DNA of 64,000 nt, taken from NCBI GenBank assembly GCA_019915135.1, contig JAHLMK010000020.1, positions 434,001-498,000 on the forward strand. The letters run 5' to 3'. Each line of letters starts with the position of its first letter. Within the stretch, counting starts at the first letter, position 1. Positions 36,529 to 47,410 of the stretch are shown here, one piece after another. Source of the stretch: Strobilurus pachycystidiatus (taxonomy: Eukaryota > Basidiomycota > Agaricomycetes > Agaricales > Physalacriaceae). The translations under genes were made by a program, and so were the position numbers. The notes beneath the pieces were generated by a model. The model was not told where the DNA came from, made no database searches, and saw only the letters and a program-made list of their open reading frames with translations.

Positions 36529-36860
36529 GATGGCGCCCGAGCGCCGCCTGGAGTTTGTCGCTCCTTTCCTTGCACTTCTTGAGCAGTTCATACAAGACTT
36601 GCGCCTCCTCAACTTCTGCCTCCAGTTCCGATTACGACCAAACTTTTCCGGAGGTACCCCAATCCTGGATTTGAGTTTCGCATGAGCAACATCGCCCTAT
36701 TCGCTGATAGCGGTACATATCTACCTGCTGCTTTGCGGAGATAACTTCGAGCGCGCGAGTCGCCTGTATAATGAGAGCACTAAGTACGGAAGATGATTCA
36801 ATTTGTATTTGCTTACGCACCTTGTTCAAGTTTTCAAGACACTTCCTCGCAAGCTCGACG
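36529..36860 (-). pseudogene. Coiled-coil protein fragment
   Basis: On the minus strand the frame ending near 36529 reads SELEAEVEEAQVLYELLKKC and KERSDKLQAALGRHQ, clearly a coiled coil. Upstream ALIIQATRALEVISAKQQ and DVAHAKLKSRIG appear in other frames and may be joined by short introns. No family is recognised and the exon structure is uncertain. Confidence 0.35.
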
Positions 36861-37329
36861 ACATCTGGATCTCCTTTCTGTTGTGTGCAGAGTAGTATCC
36901 GCGATTCTTCGGGCTCCTGTCTTGGTCAGTAACGATCTGCTCCGCCATTGAAACACCTTACAAGGGGTGCAACAGAATTGTTAAGAACATTCAAGATTAT
37001 ATCTTTCATTCAATGCTGAAATATAGAGGAAATAGATAAGACGTTCTTGCAATTCTCCCCTTACCATTGTCAGGGGCGCGCATGGTGTGTATCGCTTCTG
37101 TCGAATTGGAATGCGCTGTGGCGGACATCAGGTTATATTTATGATCAGGGCCGTTACACGGACTAGGGACCTTCAGTAAGCTTCAATGGCACCTTTGTCT
37201 CTCTGCCTACCCCGAAGGAGATGTCATTCTCATCATCGAGCGGTCACGATACCGTCACCACGGACTCGCCCTGCTATCACCGTCAAGGACTTGATAACCG
37301 CCTGCTAGAGGTTATTTCAAGTAGCAATG

Positions 37330-38380
37330 CCACGTTTAGAGTGTGCCCGCGCTACCGGTTCTCCTGCCGCTTGGCTTTGCGATTAAGATTATGCTGTTCT
37401 TGTTGTTCGGTTTCGAATAGAGCGTCAGCGGGAACAGGATGAGGTGGAAGACGTCCTTCAAGCCTGCCTTCGTGCAGAAGTGGAACATGAGGAAAATCAG
37501 GTGTGCTTGAGCACTGGCCGTTTGGGCTTCAAGTTTTGGATGAAAGTCGAGAGTTCCGTCAAAAACGTTGCCGAGTGGTCGAACGGGTACGATCACTGCA
37601 GATTGGGCGTACAGCGCGTCGAGGACTGACAAAGTGAGTGCAAGTCAACATGAACGTTCGAAAGTCAAGCCTACCCTGTCAACTCCAGACAAAGCATTCT
37701 GCTCGAGTGTACTGAGCAGATTCTTCGTCGCGATAACGCGCACTTGAGAGTCGCCACTAGTGGCTGCAACGAGCTTCATAAGACTGATTCTACAATAGAA
37801 TTGGCGACTTATCGCGATGGGATCAGGGTCAGGATCAGGCGGCCACTGGGGCCTCCTCCCCTTGCCCCACCTCCCGGGATGTGTAGCTTTTGAACAAGTT
37901 GTAGGGGATCGACGGGGAGACCGGAGAAGACTGCAGATGTGATGAGTACGAAGATAGATACACAGGGCAAGACGCACTGGGGCTTAACAAAAAGCTCTCC
38001 TTGGATAGCCCGAGAAATGCTGGCGGTACGCCCTCAAGCTCAGCATAAAGCGTCGCAATGGAGCCTCCCGACATGCCGTCTATGCTGAATTTGGATGCCG
38101 TAGTCGACTTTGAGATGTGCGCGGGCTGGTCGGGGTCGAGAGATTGGATTGCCTTGTGACCCAGGTACATCACAATGTCCGCGGGGAGGGACACGATGGC
38201 GCGGGAGGGAACGATGATCGAGCCTGTTTTGGTGGCGAGGAGGTCGTATCTTAAAAAAGGTGGAGAAGGGGATTAGAAGGGAATGGGTGGTCGCGTACTC
38301 GGTGATGATCGACTTGATCCAGTGCGTCTCGCTGTCTACATCGACGTGGTGCACACCATTAAGGTTCTCCTGCAAACATC
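37330..38380 (-). CDS. Unrecognised multi-exon gene
   Basis: Several minus-strand exons look genuinely coding. One reads VHHVDVDSETHWIKSIITE and splices at GTACGC...TTTAAG, in phase, to YDLLATKTGSIIVPSRAIVS, SLPADIVMYLGHKAIQSLD and SIDGMSGGSIATLYAELEGV. Further exons contain SGLPVDPLQLVQKLHIPG, DSQVRVIATKNLLSTLEQNA and SVLDALYAQSAVIVPVRPLG. The helical, leucine-rich later exons resemble ARM/HEAT-type proteins, but I cannot name the product. Both ends are undefined. No stop interrupts the exons I could place, so it may be an intact host gene next to the FTR1 pseudogene. Confidence 0.5.
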
Positions 38381-38817
38381 ACAAGCGCGCGGAGCTCTAC
38401 TTGAGATATTCCTACTAGCCTGGCGGCTTGCATTAGCTAGCGGTTGAGAGCCTGAAATTGTAGACATGGCGTCGTAGAAACGATCCGTCAGCACTGACAT
38501 TGTGCTGTTCACGTTTCCGCGTCGTAATTCGCCGGTGGTCTTTCGCAGTGGCGTGTGCTGCGCGGGCGAGGTTCTGGCGTAGATGCGTCGTAGGAGCTAT
38601 GTCCGCTGCGTACCGATTTCGGTTGGCGTGGCGTTGGGTGAAGCGTGGTGGCGCGGAGAGCACCAAGCCTGTTGCCCGAATGCGGTAGACGGTCGTTGTG
38701 ATTATGTCACCCATCAATCATCACTGCTTCGACTGTTTTATCACTTGACCACGACCATCTTCTTCTGTCCACACTCATGGACTTCAATGCTTGATTTTCC
38801 TCACTCGCCGCGACACT

Positions 38818-39930
38818 TTCCTCAACTTGATCATTGGCGCTATTCGCTTCATCACGTAAATCCTACTCTGACTTCGTCCGGCTTCATCGTCTGTCTGATT
38901 CACTCAAGCGTCCGACCTCTGGCAAAAGTCCGGGGAACTTTGGGAAGGTAATCACACTGACCTCTCCCGTCTTCCTCAGCCTGACACCTCTCTATAGGCA
39001 TATTCGAGATCATCGCTGCTCTCATGATCTTCATTATGGGCAAAGAATCGAGACGGACTGAGGTGTGTCTTGTCTCTCTATTTTGTCGCGTTTTTTGGGA
39101 CGCTAACACTCACATCTTCTTCTTCCAGCCAAAGCCAAATGGCGCATCAAGCTTGAGCGCGCATTCAGCGGAAAGCGTACGTTTTTCTTTCCTTTGCGGC
39201 CCGTTCGTGGTCTGTGTCCCGATCTCGATCTCGATCTCACGTTTCTCATGTGTATAGATGCAGACAACAAGACCGAAGCCGAGAAATGAACGTTCTTCGT
39301 CCTTCCCTTAATTACTGTCCTCCAGGCTCCGAGAAGGTACTCGTCCTATCATTACTCCATCTCATCTATCCGCCTTAACATTGTGCCGTACAACAGGAAT
39401 GGAAGCAGTCGTCTTCGTTGGCGCCCCTAGACCAATCTGCCACCGCCATCCCTCGCGCGGCGATCGTCAGCCTCATCTGTGGGCTGGTCGTCGGTTGATG
39501 CGTATACGAATTCGCCTCTCGCTCGACGCTCACAATCTTCCTCATCGCCATGACGAACCTTCTCCTTCTCATCGGTGCCGGGTTGTTTTGAAGCGCAGTT
39601 GGTGCGTCTGAGAGGAACTTATTTAACTACGTGCTTGGTGCGGATGTGGACGACGCGGGAGGGAGTGGTCCGGGGAGTTCTCGGGTGCAGGGAAATGTGC
39701 GGCATCTCGACTGCTGTGACCCGGAGAATCATCTGGACTATCAAGGGTGGAGTCTTTTCAACGCGCTGTCTGTTTCAAGTGTTTGGAGTAACAACGGTTC
39801 TAGAGAGTTGGTTGCCGATTGTGTTTTGCGTCTTGATTCTGACAACATTGCGCAATTGAAACCATTCTCGCATACATCTTCTATTGGATCGTAATCGTTG
39901 TAGTCCTTGTCGCTTACAAGTTCAAAGAGG
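38818..39930 (+). pseudogene. FTR1: High-affinity iron permease (FTR1) pseudogene
   Basis: Family segments appear in the correct order: FTQASDLWQKSGELWEG spliced to IFEIIAALMIFIMG, AKWRIKLERAFSGK, TFFVLPLITVL, the second iron-binding motif as R-E then G-M-E-A-V-V-F-V-G across an intron, DQSATAIPRAAIVSLICGLV, FASRSTLTIFLIAMTNLLLL, LGADVDDAGGSGPG, VQGNVRHLDCCDPENHLD and the last membrane helix AYIFYWIVIVVVLVAYKFKE. Fungal Ftr1 is the plasma-membrane permease paired with a ferroxidase. Here the amino-terminal membrane helix with the first R-E-x-x-E motif is missing, TGA codons interrupt at 39287 (after AEK, normally W), 39496 and 39589, and an insertion of about seven bases lies before the second R-E. 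No ferroxidase gene is visible beside it. Confidence 0.85.
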
Positions 39931-40074
39931 TTGGCTGTTTACAATACATAGGGAAATTGCTGTCCGACAAAAAGGCTCCTCCTTCAATGTTCGTGAAGCG
40001 TCTAAGCCCCGCGTGTTCAGCTGAGAAACCTGAAAGTCCGTGACGCCGTCAGCCTTCGGGTTCCTGTACGCATA

Positions 40075-40260
40075 GGCTCCGAGTAAGCGGAAGTATCTTG
40101 CGTAGGCGGGGATACAACAACTGTGGGGATACGGCAATTGTGGTCGGCGCGTCGTGGGAAGGAGAAAATGAGAATGTGGCCCAGGAGGAGCGGTATAGGA
40201 TGCTGAGCGCACAAGCTCCGGGTGAACGGAAGTAACTTGCGTGGGGAGGGATACGGCAAT
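40075..40260. repeat. Two-copy direct repeat
   Basis: The segments 40075-40122 and 40209-40257 are similar (GGCTCCGAGTAAGCGGAAGT against AGCTCCGGGTGAACGGAAGT, then CTTGCGTAGG/CTTGCGTGGG and GGATAC), 134 bases apart. It is non-coding as far as I can tell. The wider interval 39960-40900 shows no gene. Confidence 0.5.
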
Positions 40261-40920
40261 ATCTGACGTGGCTTGAAGGTGAATGCGCGCCTGTGCGCTG
40301 GGTGGAATAGAGGGGAGGAACAAATCTTACGCTCTACTTACGCTTTCGAGACTTGCGACTCCGCGGCTTGACTGATGATTCGGAGGGAAGATGGGCAGAA
40401 GCTGGGCAGAAGGCGCGCCCGGGTCCAAATCAAATTCGTCCTGTTAATGACAAGAGTGAGTCGTTGTCCTTTGAGGGGATGGGGTGACGTTCCTCTAATC
40501 CTCCTCGTAGTCTGGATCTACGACACTTTCCCGTGCCCTGGCCAGACGTTGGTACGCGCGCCTCCGACGTGGTCCGGTGTCGACACACTAGTGCTGGGGT
40601 CAATGTACAGCATATGTAACTTTAAGCCTCTTCAAATGAACCCAAAGTCGGATCCTGTACGGGCGTGCCGATGCGCACAAGAAGAAATTTAAACAAGGTG
40701 TGCATCCAGTTCCCGTCGTAGTTCGGCGTACAATGGTCAACGTCGGCGTCGACGAGGTATGGTGCTGGCTCGCCATGGCGTCATGAATACAACATCGCAT
40801 GACATGTTTGAATTGCCTTGTATATTCGCCGGCCCTCCTTTTCTTCTCGGCCATCATCAACACCTCCGCTTCGCCTTTCCAGTTACTATTAATACTCACC
40901 TTGACCCCCTCTAGCTTCTC

Positions 40921-42644
40921 ATGTCGCATGAAGAGAAAAAAAGGAAGAATCGTGAAGCCCAAGCTCGCACACGGTCAGCTGCACCGAACTAATTGATACA
41001 ACTACAGCTCATGTTCCAATTGCAGCGCAAAAAAGAAGGCACTCATTATCGCGTCTGGAAAACTCTTGAAAAAACGGGGCCGACCCACGGCTTCTGCAGG
41101 CACACCTCGCCGTGTATGGCAACCAACTATAGTTTCCTGGTCACCCACCTTACCCGTTCTCGTCTCTGATCCTGTATTTCAACACGCCACAACCAACAAC
41201 TTCTTCAACAATGTCCAAGATCTGCGGCGATATAACTATATCGTGGAGGGACTACCTTCTGTTCCCTTCACTTCGCGCCAATATGTCGAAAGTTGTTCAC
41301 AGGATTATATACCGTGTACGTGCTCGGCCAACAACATGTCTCTTTCATGTAGGATACTGATGAACCTAGTTTTCTCGGAAGCAACGCCTCGCTCCTTTCG
41401 AGTGTATTTTCCTGGATCAGCTGCTTTCGAAGAGTGGGTTCTGTTATATCGGGTGACCATACACGTTCTGATGAGCGAGTAGATTCCTACTGTTTACTCC
41501 CAAAAAGGAGAATCAATACAATCCGATCATCGACTTTGAAAACCTGGTGTGGCACCTGTATTTCTGTGAGTCAATTCTTCAGGATTCCTCGGATCACAAA
41601 GTTGATGATATGCTAGCTTTAGACCTTGATTATATCTCTTCGCAACGTCGAGCGGTAAGTGTTACATTCAATAGTGGGAGACTCACACATGGACTCGTTT
41701 CAGGATCATTTGGCTTCATTCGATGCAGCACTCCAGAGACGCAGCAGCGAGGACTGTTCGCGGATTCTGGCGAGTATCAACGCCATTTTTCTTCATGCCA
41801 CACCGGTCTCGCTTGTGTCGCACGCTGATAACTACGCGCACGTCATTCTCCAGGAGACTTATGTTCGTTGTGTGAGTCCAAATGTTGGGCGTCTTCGCGG
41901 ATACAGGGCCAGCACCAGTGGGGTCTACGGCGAATGTCAGCCCTCCTTCATCGACCGCATGATCGACGTGCTTGGGCTCACGGCCGACTCACTTTTTCTC
42001 GACCTTGGCTCTGGCGTCGGTAATGTAGTTGCTCAAGTCAGCCTATGTGTTGGCTGTCACTCTTATGGCATTGAGAAAGAAGATGCCCCTGCAGCCATCG
42101 CTTCGGTATTTGTGGAACAGTTCAATCTGCGATGCGTCATGTGGGGCGTACCTGTGGGAACCATTGAGCTGGAGAAGGGGGACATATTTTCGAGCGCGCG
42201 CTTGCGAGAACTTATCAGGAAGGCGGATGGCTTTCTCATAAACAATAAAGTGTTTCTTCCTACTCGTGCGTACGCCGCCTTTCATAAGTATACTCAATCA
42301 ACTGACAATGTGCTCGTCGCGAAGTCAACGAGGCCATTAAGGCCCTTGTACCTGACATGAAAGACGGGGCAAAGATTGTCACCACAGAAGGACTGGTTCG
42401 GGTTTCGAGGAGCGGGGACTACAATAGGCGATTGGTGCGCGTTGTTCAACTCGCACAGTTTCCTTTCTGAATTTCAATGCAGAGCGACAACAACACCAGC
42501 ATCCTGAGAATGACTTCCGAGGTCTATCCTCCAAACAGTGTGTCATGGGCTGTAAAGGGTGATCGCTTCTTTATTCACGTTGTCGACCGGAAGTGGGCTG
42601 CAGATCGCAAAGATAAGTGGGAAATGCACTTCCATAAACAATAG
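40921..42644 (+). CDS. DOT1: DOT1-type histone H3 lysine-79 methyltransferase
   Basis: The carboxy half carries the DOT1 catalytic fold: YGECQPSFIDRMIDVLGL, the SAM-binding glycine loop SLFLDLGSGVGNVVAQVSL (about 41994-42044), GCHSYGIEKEDAPA, FVEQFNLRCVMWGVPVGTIE, LEKGDIFSS and LINNKVFLPT, corresponding to the conserved (V/L)xNN(Q/K) loop of Dot1. Introns at 41655-41702 (GTAAGT...TTTCAG), about 42267-42329 (GTGCGT...GAAG, with a ctgac branch) and about 42437-42481 join in phase, and the protein ends HFHKQ at 42644. Unlike SET enzymes, Dot1 methylates H3K79 in the nucleosome core and affects silencing. The amino-terminal part (from about 40921, with KKENQYNPIIDFENLVWHLY before the catalytic domain) is less certain: the joins between 41300 and 41500 do not resolve cleanly. 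Confidence 0.85.
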
Positions 42645-42829
42645 TTTGCACTATGCTACAGTATGTTCCAATGTACTCATACAATCTGAAGTAAGCGAAG
42701 GAGAAGGATAACGGCCAGAACACTGTAACATATTGAGATCAGATTGGTAACACTCAAAATGTAATACGCACCAGCAAGAGACCACCCACTCCCATGACAA
42801 TTGAGCGGCCGCAGCAGGGTTATTCAGGC

Positions 42830-44000
42830 GGCTGTCCAACGATGCCTCCCAGATAATGGCTGTATGGTGCAAGATAGACATAAAGGAATGTCTATTCTCC
42901 GTGTTACTTGACTGATCCTAAAGATATGAGTGTGAGGACTGAGGTGACTTGTATCAGTCGAGAATGTGGCGCTCACCGCAATGACCATCATCAAAGCACC
43001 GCCATTAGACTGACGTCCATCAGCAATGTGGTTCATGTGAGGGTGGATGAGCTGTCCATTGACCAAAGGATCTCATAACGTCAGTTGATTGCGGCTGCCA
43101 ATCAACACAAAGCGATTGTCGTGAATGAAGGCTGCAGAGAACTCGTGGTGATCGTCCTGCACACTCCGTAGAACGAATCGGGTTTGAACGCCAGTGAGAC
43201 GATAGTGGCACGTCAACACAAGGTTCGTGTTCTGTTGGGTGGCCGTGATATACCGATCACCATCTGCAGACAGGCATGCGCTACAAAGAATATGTGACAG
43301 TGAAGTTGCGAATCCATGAGAAATCTCAACTTACATACGTCCGGCCCTTCCTGGAGCAATAGTAACAGCTGTCTTTCCGAGTTTCAACGAACAGTTCCTG
43401 GCAAATATCATCATGAGTCGTGACAAGCTATGCAAGACATTGCAAGTGGCGAAATGTAAGTGCTTACACGATACGATCATCGTATGCAACAAGAATCAGA
43501 GAAGATTGCTTGTGGGGCCAGCATAATCCACGAACAGGATTCTGAACAGGCATCGAAAGCTGTTTGTCAAAGCACCACGTATGGGCCCTCGTGCGTCGCC
43601 ATGTTTGCATAGCTCCCTTGCATGCAATGATCAAGACATTTCCAAGAGGATTGGTGAGAAGTGACTTTATTTCTCCGAGGCAAGCGCGCGTTCCAAAGGA
43701 ATGACCAAGAGCTTGCGTCTGAATCGACGTCAGAAGAGCGACATCGGAGACCACAAGTGAGACCAACCTTGGAGAACGAGATTCGCGTAGTGACAAATGT
43801 ACCGTCTTGGTAACCAGTGATGAAGGTATTCTCGTTGAGCCAAAGCAGTGCTGTGACGTTAGTTGAGTTATTCTGGATATACAGCGAAGATCGTGAATAG
43901 CAGTGATCGACACCCGCTGCGGCAATGTTCTACCGTCTCATCCAGCCTTTGCGATGCGGCAAGTGAGCCGTCATACTTGCCCGCATACTGGCCACAAAGT
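42830..44000 (-). CDS. WD40-repeat-like protein
   Basis: Minus-strand exons show WD40-type strands: NVTALLWLNENTFITGYQDG, then after an intron (GTTGGT...TTCAG) an exon with LTNPLGNVLIIACKGAMQTW and GLCWPHKQSSLILVAYDDRI, then ACLSADGDRYITATQQNTNL and SAAFIHDNRFVLIGSRNQLT. Such propellers are scaffolds; no partner or specific function is visible. The first exon and start are uncertain and could overlap the end of the recombinase gene region near 44000. It lies tail to tail with DOT1. Confidence 0.5.
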
Positions 44001-44005
44001 GTGTC

Positions 44006-46623
44006 TCATGCGCCTATCGTACTGTACCGCTCAAGAGTATCTCCGTGCTGGACGTTGGACGGGAGACTGGCCATCGAGCGCGGGAGGGGGTGATTGATAG
44101 TGACATCCAATATCAACTGGAGGTTCTGATTAGGACTCGTCGCATATAGAACAGGAACCATACCAGAATCTGTCGGAATGTACGTCACTTGCCTGGATTG
44201 CAACGGAGATGACGACTCCCCGTTGGTGTTTGATGTCTTCTTCGTATCAGCAACTAGCGCCTTGAGCTCAGACAAGGCTTCAACATGCTGCATATTAGTC
44301 GTCGTGATGACACCACGAAGTGTTGGAAGCATCCTGTCCGGTAGTCCGTGGAAATATGCCTTGCTCTCCACCTCTGCATCCTTCATGCGCTTGTATGCTT
44401 CCTCGGCCCATTCCGTGAACGCCGCGGTGTTGAATGGCGCCTGATGAAGGAGAATGAAGTCGCGGTCTGGGTACATCCCACGAAGTGCGGCAAGGTCTTG
44501 AAAGAGAACGCGGCGCAGGAAAATCAACAATTGAAGGAAGTCTCTCGCCGCAATATCCTCGGCCTTCTTCCCATGCTCGTCAACGCGGTCCTTGATACCG
44601 TCTATCTCTTCTTCAGCAAAGGAGAACACGCGGTTCATAAGGGATTCAGGAGGCTCTGTAGGTGATTGTTCAGAGATATCTTTGAGACGGGAGTTTTGCT
44701 TACCTGGAACATCGCGAGGAATGTTATACGAGGCTGGGTCAGAGCCAACAAATTGGGCTGAACCGAGAAGGGCAGAGACCGGAAAGGCATGGTTATAGCT
44801 GTCGAAGCTGCCTGTCTTGACGTTCCATTTGCCATGGTTCTCTGTATCGCCGCGAGTTGCGCCATGCTCCAAAGCCGTCTGAACTAGTGACGAGCGACCA
44901 ATATGTGTTGATTTACGAGATACTATGTCATGGGACGCATGCGCCTGATTGACGAGTCGACGATGATCTATTTGGAGTGGATCAGTGTTGGTCATAGAGC
45001 AAAGGGAAGCAGAACATACTCGCGTAAGTCATAGCTCGATCCTCACCCTTCTTCCCTGGAAAAAGCAACACTTGCTGCCACTCCCGAAACCGAAACTCTC
45101 CGCCGCGTCGACTGTCATACTGAGGCTCAAAGTCGAACTGCCGACCGTTGATGTGAAAGACAGAGAACAGATGGAATGCAAGTGCGCCAACGCCGCACAC
45201 CTCAGGCTCACGGTTTCTGATAAATCCTGTCTCTTCCCTTCTACTTTCATGATTAGTCTTGCCTCCGTCTTGAAGCACAGATACGGCCTACAATGCACCA
45301 GTCAGTAGACTCGTGTGATAGTCAGAAGTATTGAATCATACCTTGATTGTTGCTCCTAGCGCAATTTGAGGCATCGGAATGTCTCTGACAGATAGGTCAG
45401 AGAAGAGAGTTGCTCGGGAGCTGATTCCTCGGAATGCAGTGACGGTAGCAAAGAGAATAAGGGCACGGTCTCGAAGGGCGGACGAGTCCCGGCGCTTTGA
45501 ATTCTTCTTGCAGGGATATTCGACACCTAGACTGACAAGGCTCTTGTTGTTGTATGAATCTACGCGACCATCAGAGCAGCTCATAACAGTGAGTTTGGAA
45601 TGACCGTACCCGCAACGCTTCCGGCAGACTTCAAAGTATCTGCATTCTTCCTCCGGGCCGTCTCATTGTACTTTGCGGCTCTTTCGATTGTCTTGATACG
45701 AGTGTCGTCCCGGAGACCGATAAGGGCCTCGGGGCAGTCTTGATACTGCTGAGTATGCTCGTGGTTCTTGCCATAGTTTTCAAGAGCACTGATGCACATG
45801 GTAATATGTGCGTGACCGACACGAGTGCCAGGTATGGGGACACCTCTCGCAGTCATCTGTCAATTGGTTCAGTTGAGAAGGTCGAGCAAGGAACATGCAT
45901 AACTACCTTTTCTCGCTTACATTCGTAGTCAAGAAACTCTGCGACAGGTGCAGGTCGGATTGGGAAGGGATCCATGGGGACAAAGCGCTGTCCAGGACGC
46001 TTTTTGGCCTTGGCAGCGGCGTTCTTTGTGCTCAGCCAGGCGATGTAGGCCCTAATGCAGCGCGGATAGTTTGGGCGACTGTTTTTTTCGGCACTCATCT
46101 CGTCGAGGATTTCCAGCCGGCGCTGATGTGTTGCTAGGGAAAGGTCCTTGTCGGCTGCTGCCCGAAGCACTCGATACTCCTCGCTGTTTGGATCGAGGTG
46201 GTCGTCCTCGTCACTATCCTCGTCATCAAAGGGCAGAAGAGACGAGATTGAGAGGTCTGAAACAGGTGTCTCAAGAAAGGAGATGGTGCTCTGCGACGAT
46301 GCAAAGGTTGACACTGATGGGAAGGTGGGTGCTGGTTCCAATGCAGACGCCGGTGGACTTAAGGTGGTGGCTGGTTGAGAGACAGACGCTCGGGGAAGGA
46401 AGGCTGCTGGCGCGGAGGTGGATGAAAACGAGAAGGGCGATGGCGGCGACAAGAACCACGAGTCAAAGGCGGGAGACGGTAGTTGCCCACTATCACTGGG
46501 TGGAAGACATTCGTCAAAGGCGGAAACTTGAGTTGGCGCGTTATCGTCGTCTGGCGAGAGATACTCTTGTAGAAACTGAGCAGTGCTGAAAAACCACTCT
46601 GGTTCGCCATTAACAGGGTTCAT
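44006..46623 (-). CDS. Crypton-type tyrosine recombinase (Ndc10-like fold), intact
   Basis: ATG at 46623. Six exons join in phase through five GT-AG introns (after CKREK, after SVA, after GATIK, after MTYA and after DVPE), with no stop or frame break. The amino end is serine/proline-rich and acidic (PFDDEDSDEDDHLDP), then ATHQRRLEILDEMSAEKN and RPNYPRCIRAYIAWLSTKN. The catalytic part has ALILFATVTAFRGISSRATL (first Arg), KSTHIGRSSLVQTALEHGA (Lys and the H-x-x-R pair) and NHGKWNVKTGSFDSYNHAFP (the candidate nucleophilic Tyr). This arrangement fits fungal Crypton recombinases and the related Ndc10_II domain. A helical region and no GCR1_C domain follow. It may be an active mobile-element recombinase or a domesticated DNA-binding protein; the complete catalytic set favours the former. 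The large gene at 47411-51016 lies 790 bases upstream on the same strand. Confidence 0.8.
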
Positions 46624-47410
46624 TGCCTACGCGATGTTAGATAAAGGAAAGGATGACGCAAGGCGGGCAGCGCACGATTAAGAGCTCGAAAGAGGATGAG
46701 GGAAAGAAGGGTGTCCGCACTACACTGAGAGCCAGGGACTTGATGGGAGTTGCAGAGAAAGGAGACGGCGGGCGTCGGGAAGGATGGCGGGCAGCGAGAA
46801 CGATCGAGGACTCTGCATCCACTATTCACGCGTTTGTGGCGATCGTGATCGTTGGAAAGAATACGCACCTATTTATCCATAATGAACAGTCAATTGACGA
46901 GCTGAGCAGCTTCATACGGCGTCGGAGGGCAGTAGAAGAGTCACCGTATGCCATGGCGGATGTTGGTGGATCGTGCGGGGACTTGATGATGTGACCATGG
47001 TGGGAGGAAATCGAGGAGGACTTACCGCGGATCACGGAGTATCACCCCGATTATTGCTTCTATGCTCAATAGGGGAATTTGGGGATGTTGCTCTATAATT
47101 CGCATATTTCACTGGTTAGCTAACCACGGGGCTAACCAGCCTCTAACCAGGCTGGGTGGACTATGCTATCTATACTCTATGTACGAGAAACAAATAGTAT
47201 ATTGGAATTATGGCTCAAGACACGTTGCTTTTCTGCCTTCGAAGAACAGCCTCCAGCACGAGGAGCGCATTACTTCGAACCGAGACGGTCGTCGTGTCCC
47301 GGGGGGATGGGGCAGATTGGGCTATCACTTCAAGAGCAAACGTTTCCCAGTCAACATTCAGAGTAACTAGCATCCGGCGGTGAACGCTCCAGCACAGTAA
47401 GGAGGACACG
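46624..47410. other. Intergenic region with palindromes
   Basis: This is the space between the large gene and the recombinase, probably the recombinase promoter. At 47114-47125 lies the perfect palindrome GGTTAGCTAACC and at 47136-47155 the hairpin CCAGCCT-CTAACC-AGGCTGG. CTAACC occurs three times within 40 bases. They could be operator or recombinase-binding sites. Confidence 0.45.

Noticed and set aside
36140..36530. Minus-strand Pro/Thr/Ser-rich frames downstream of the transposase
   Set aside because: Several frames overlap with equal length and low complexity, and no splice chain supports one of them.
33972..39600. UGA recoded as tryptophan to explain TGA codons in Plavaka and FTR1
   Set aside because: The intact genes in the window end normally at TGA (for example 868), and the same pseudogenes also carry indels and TAG codons.
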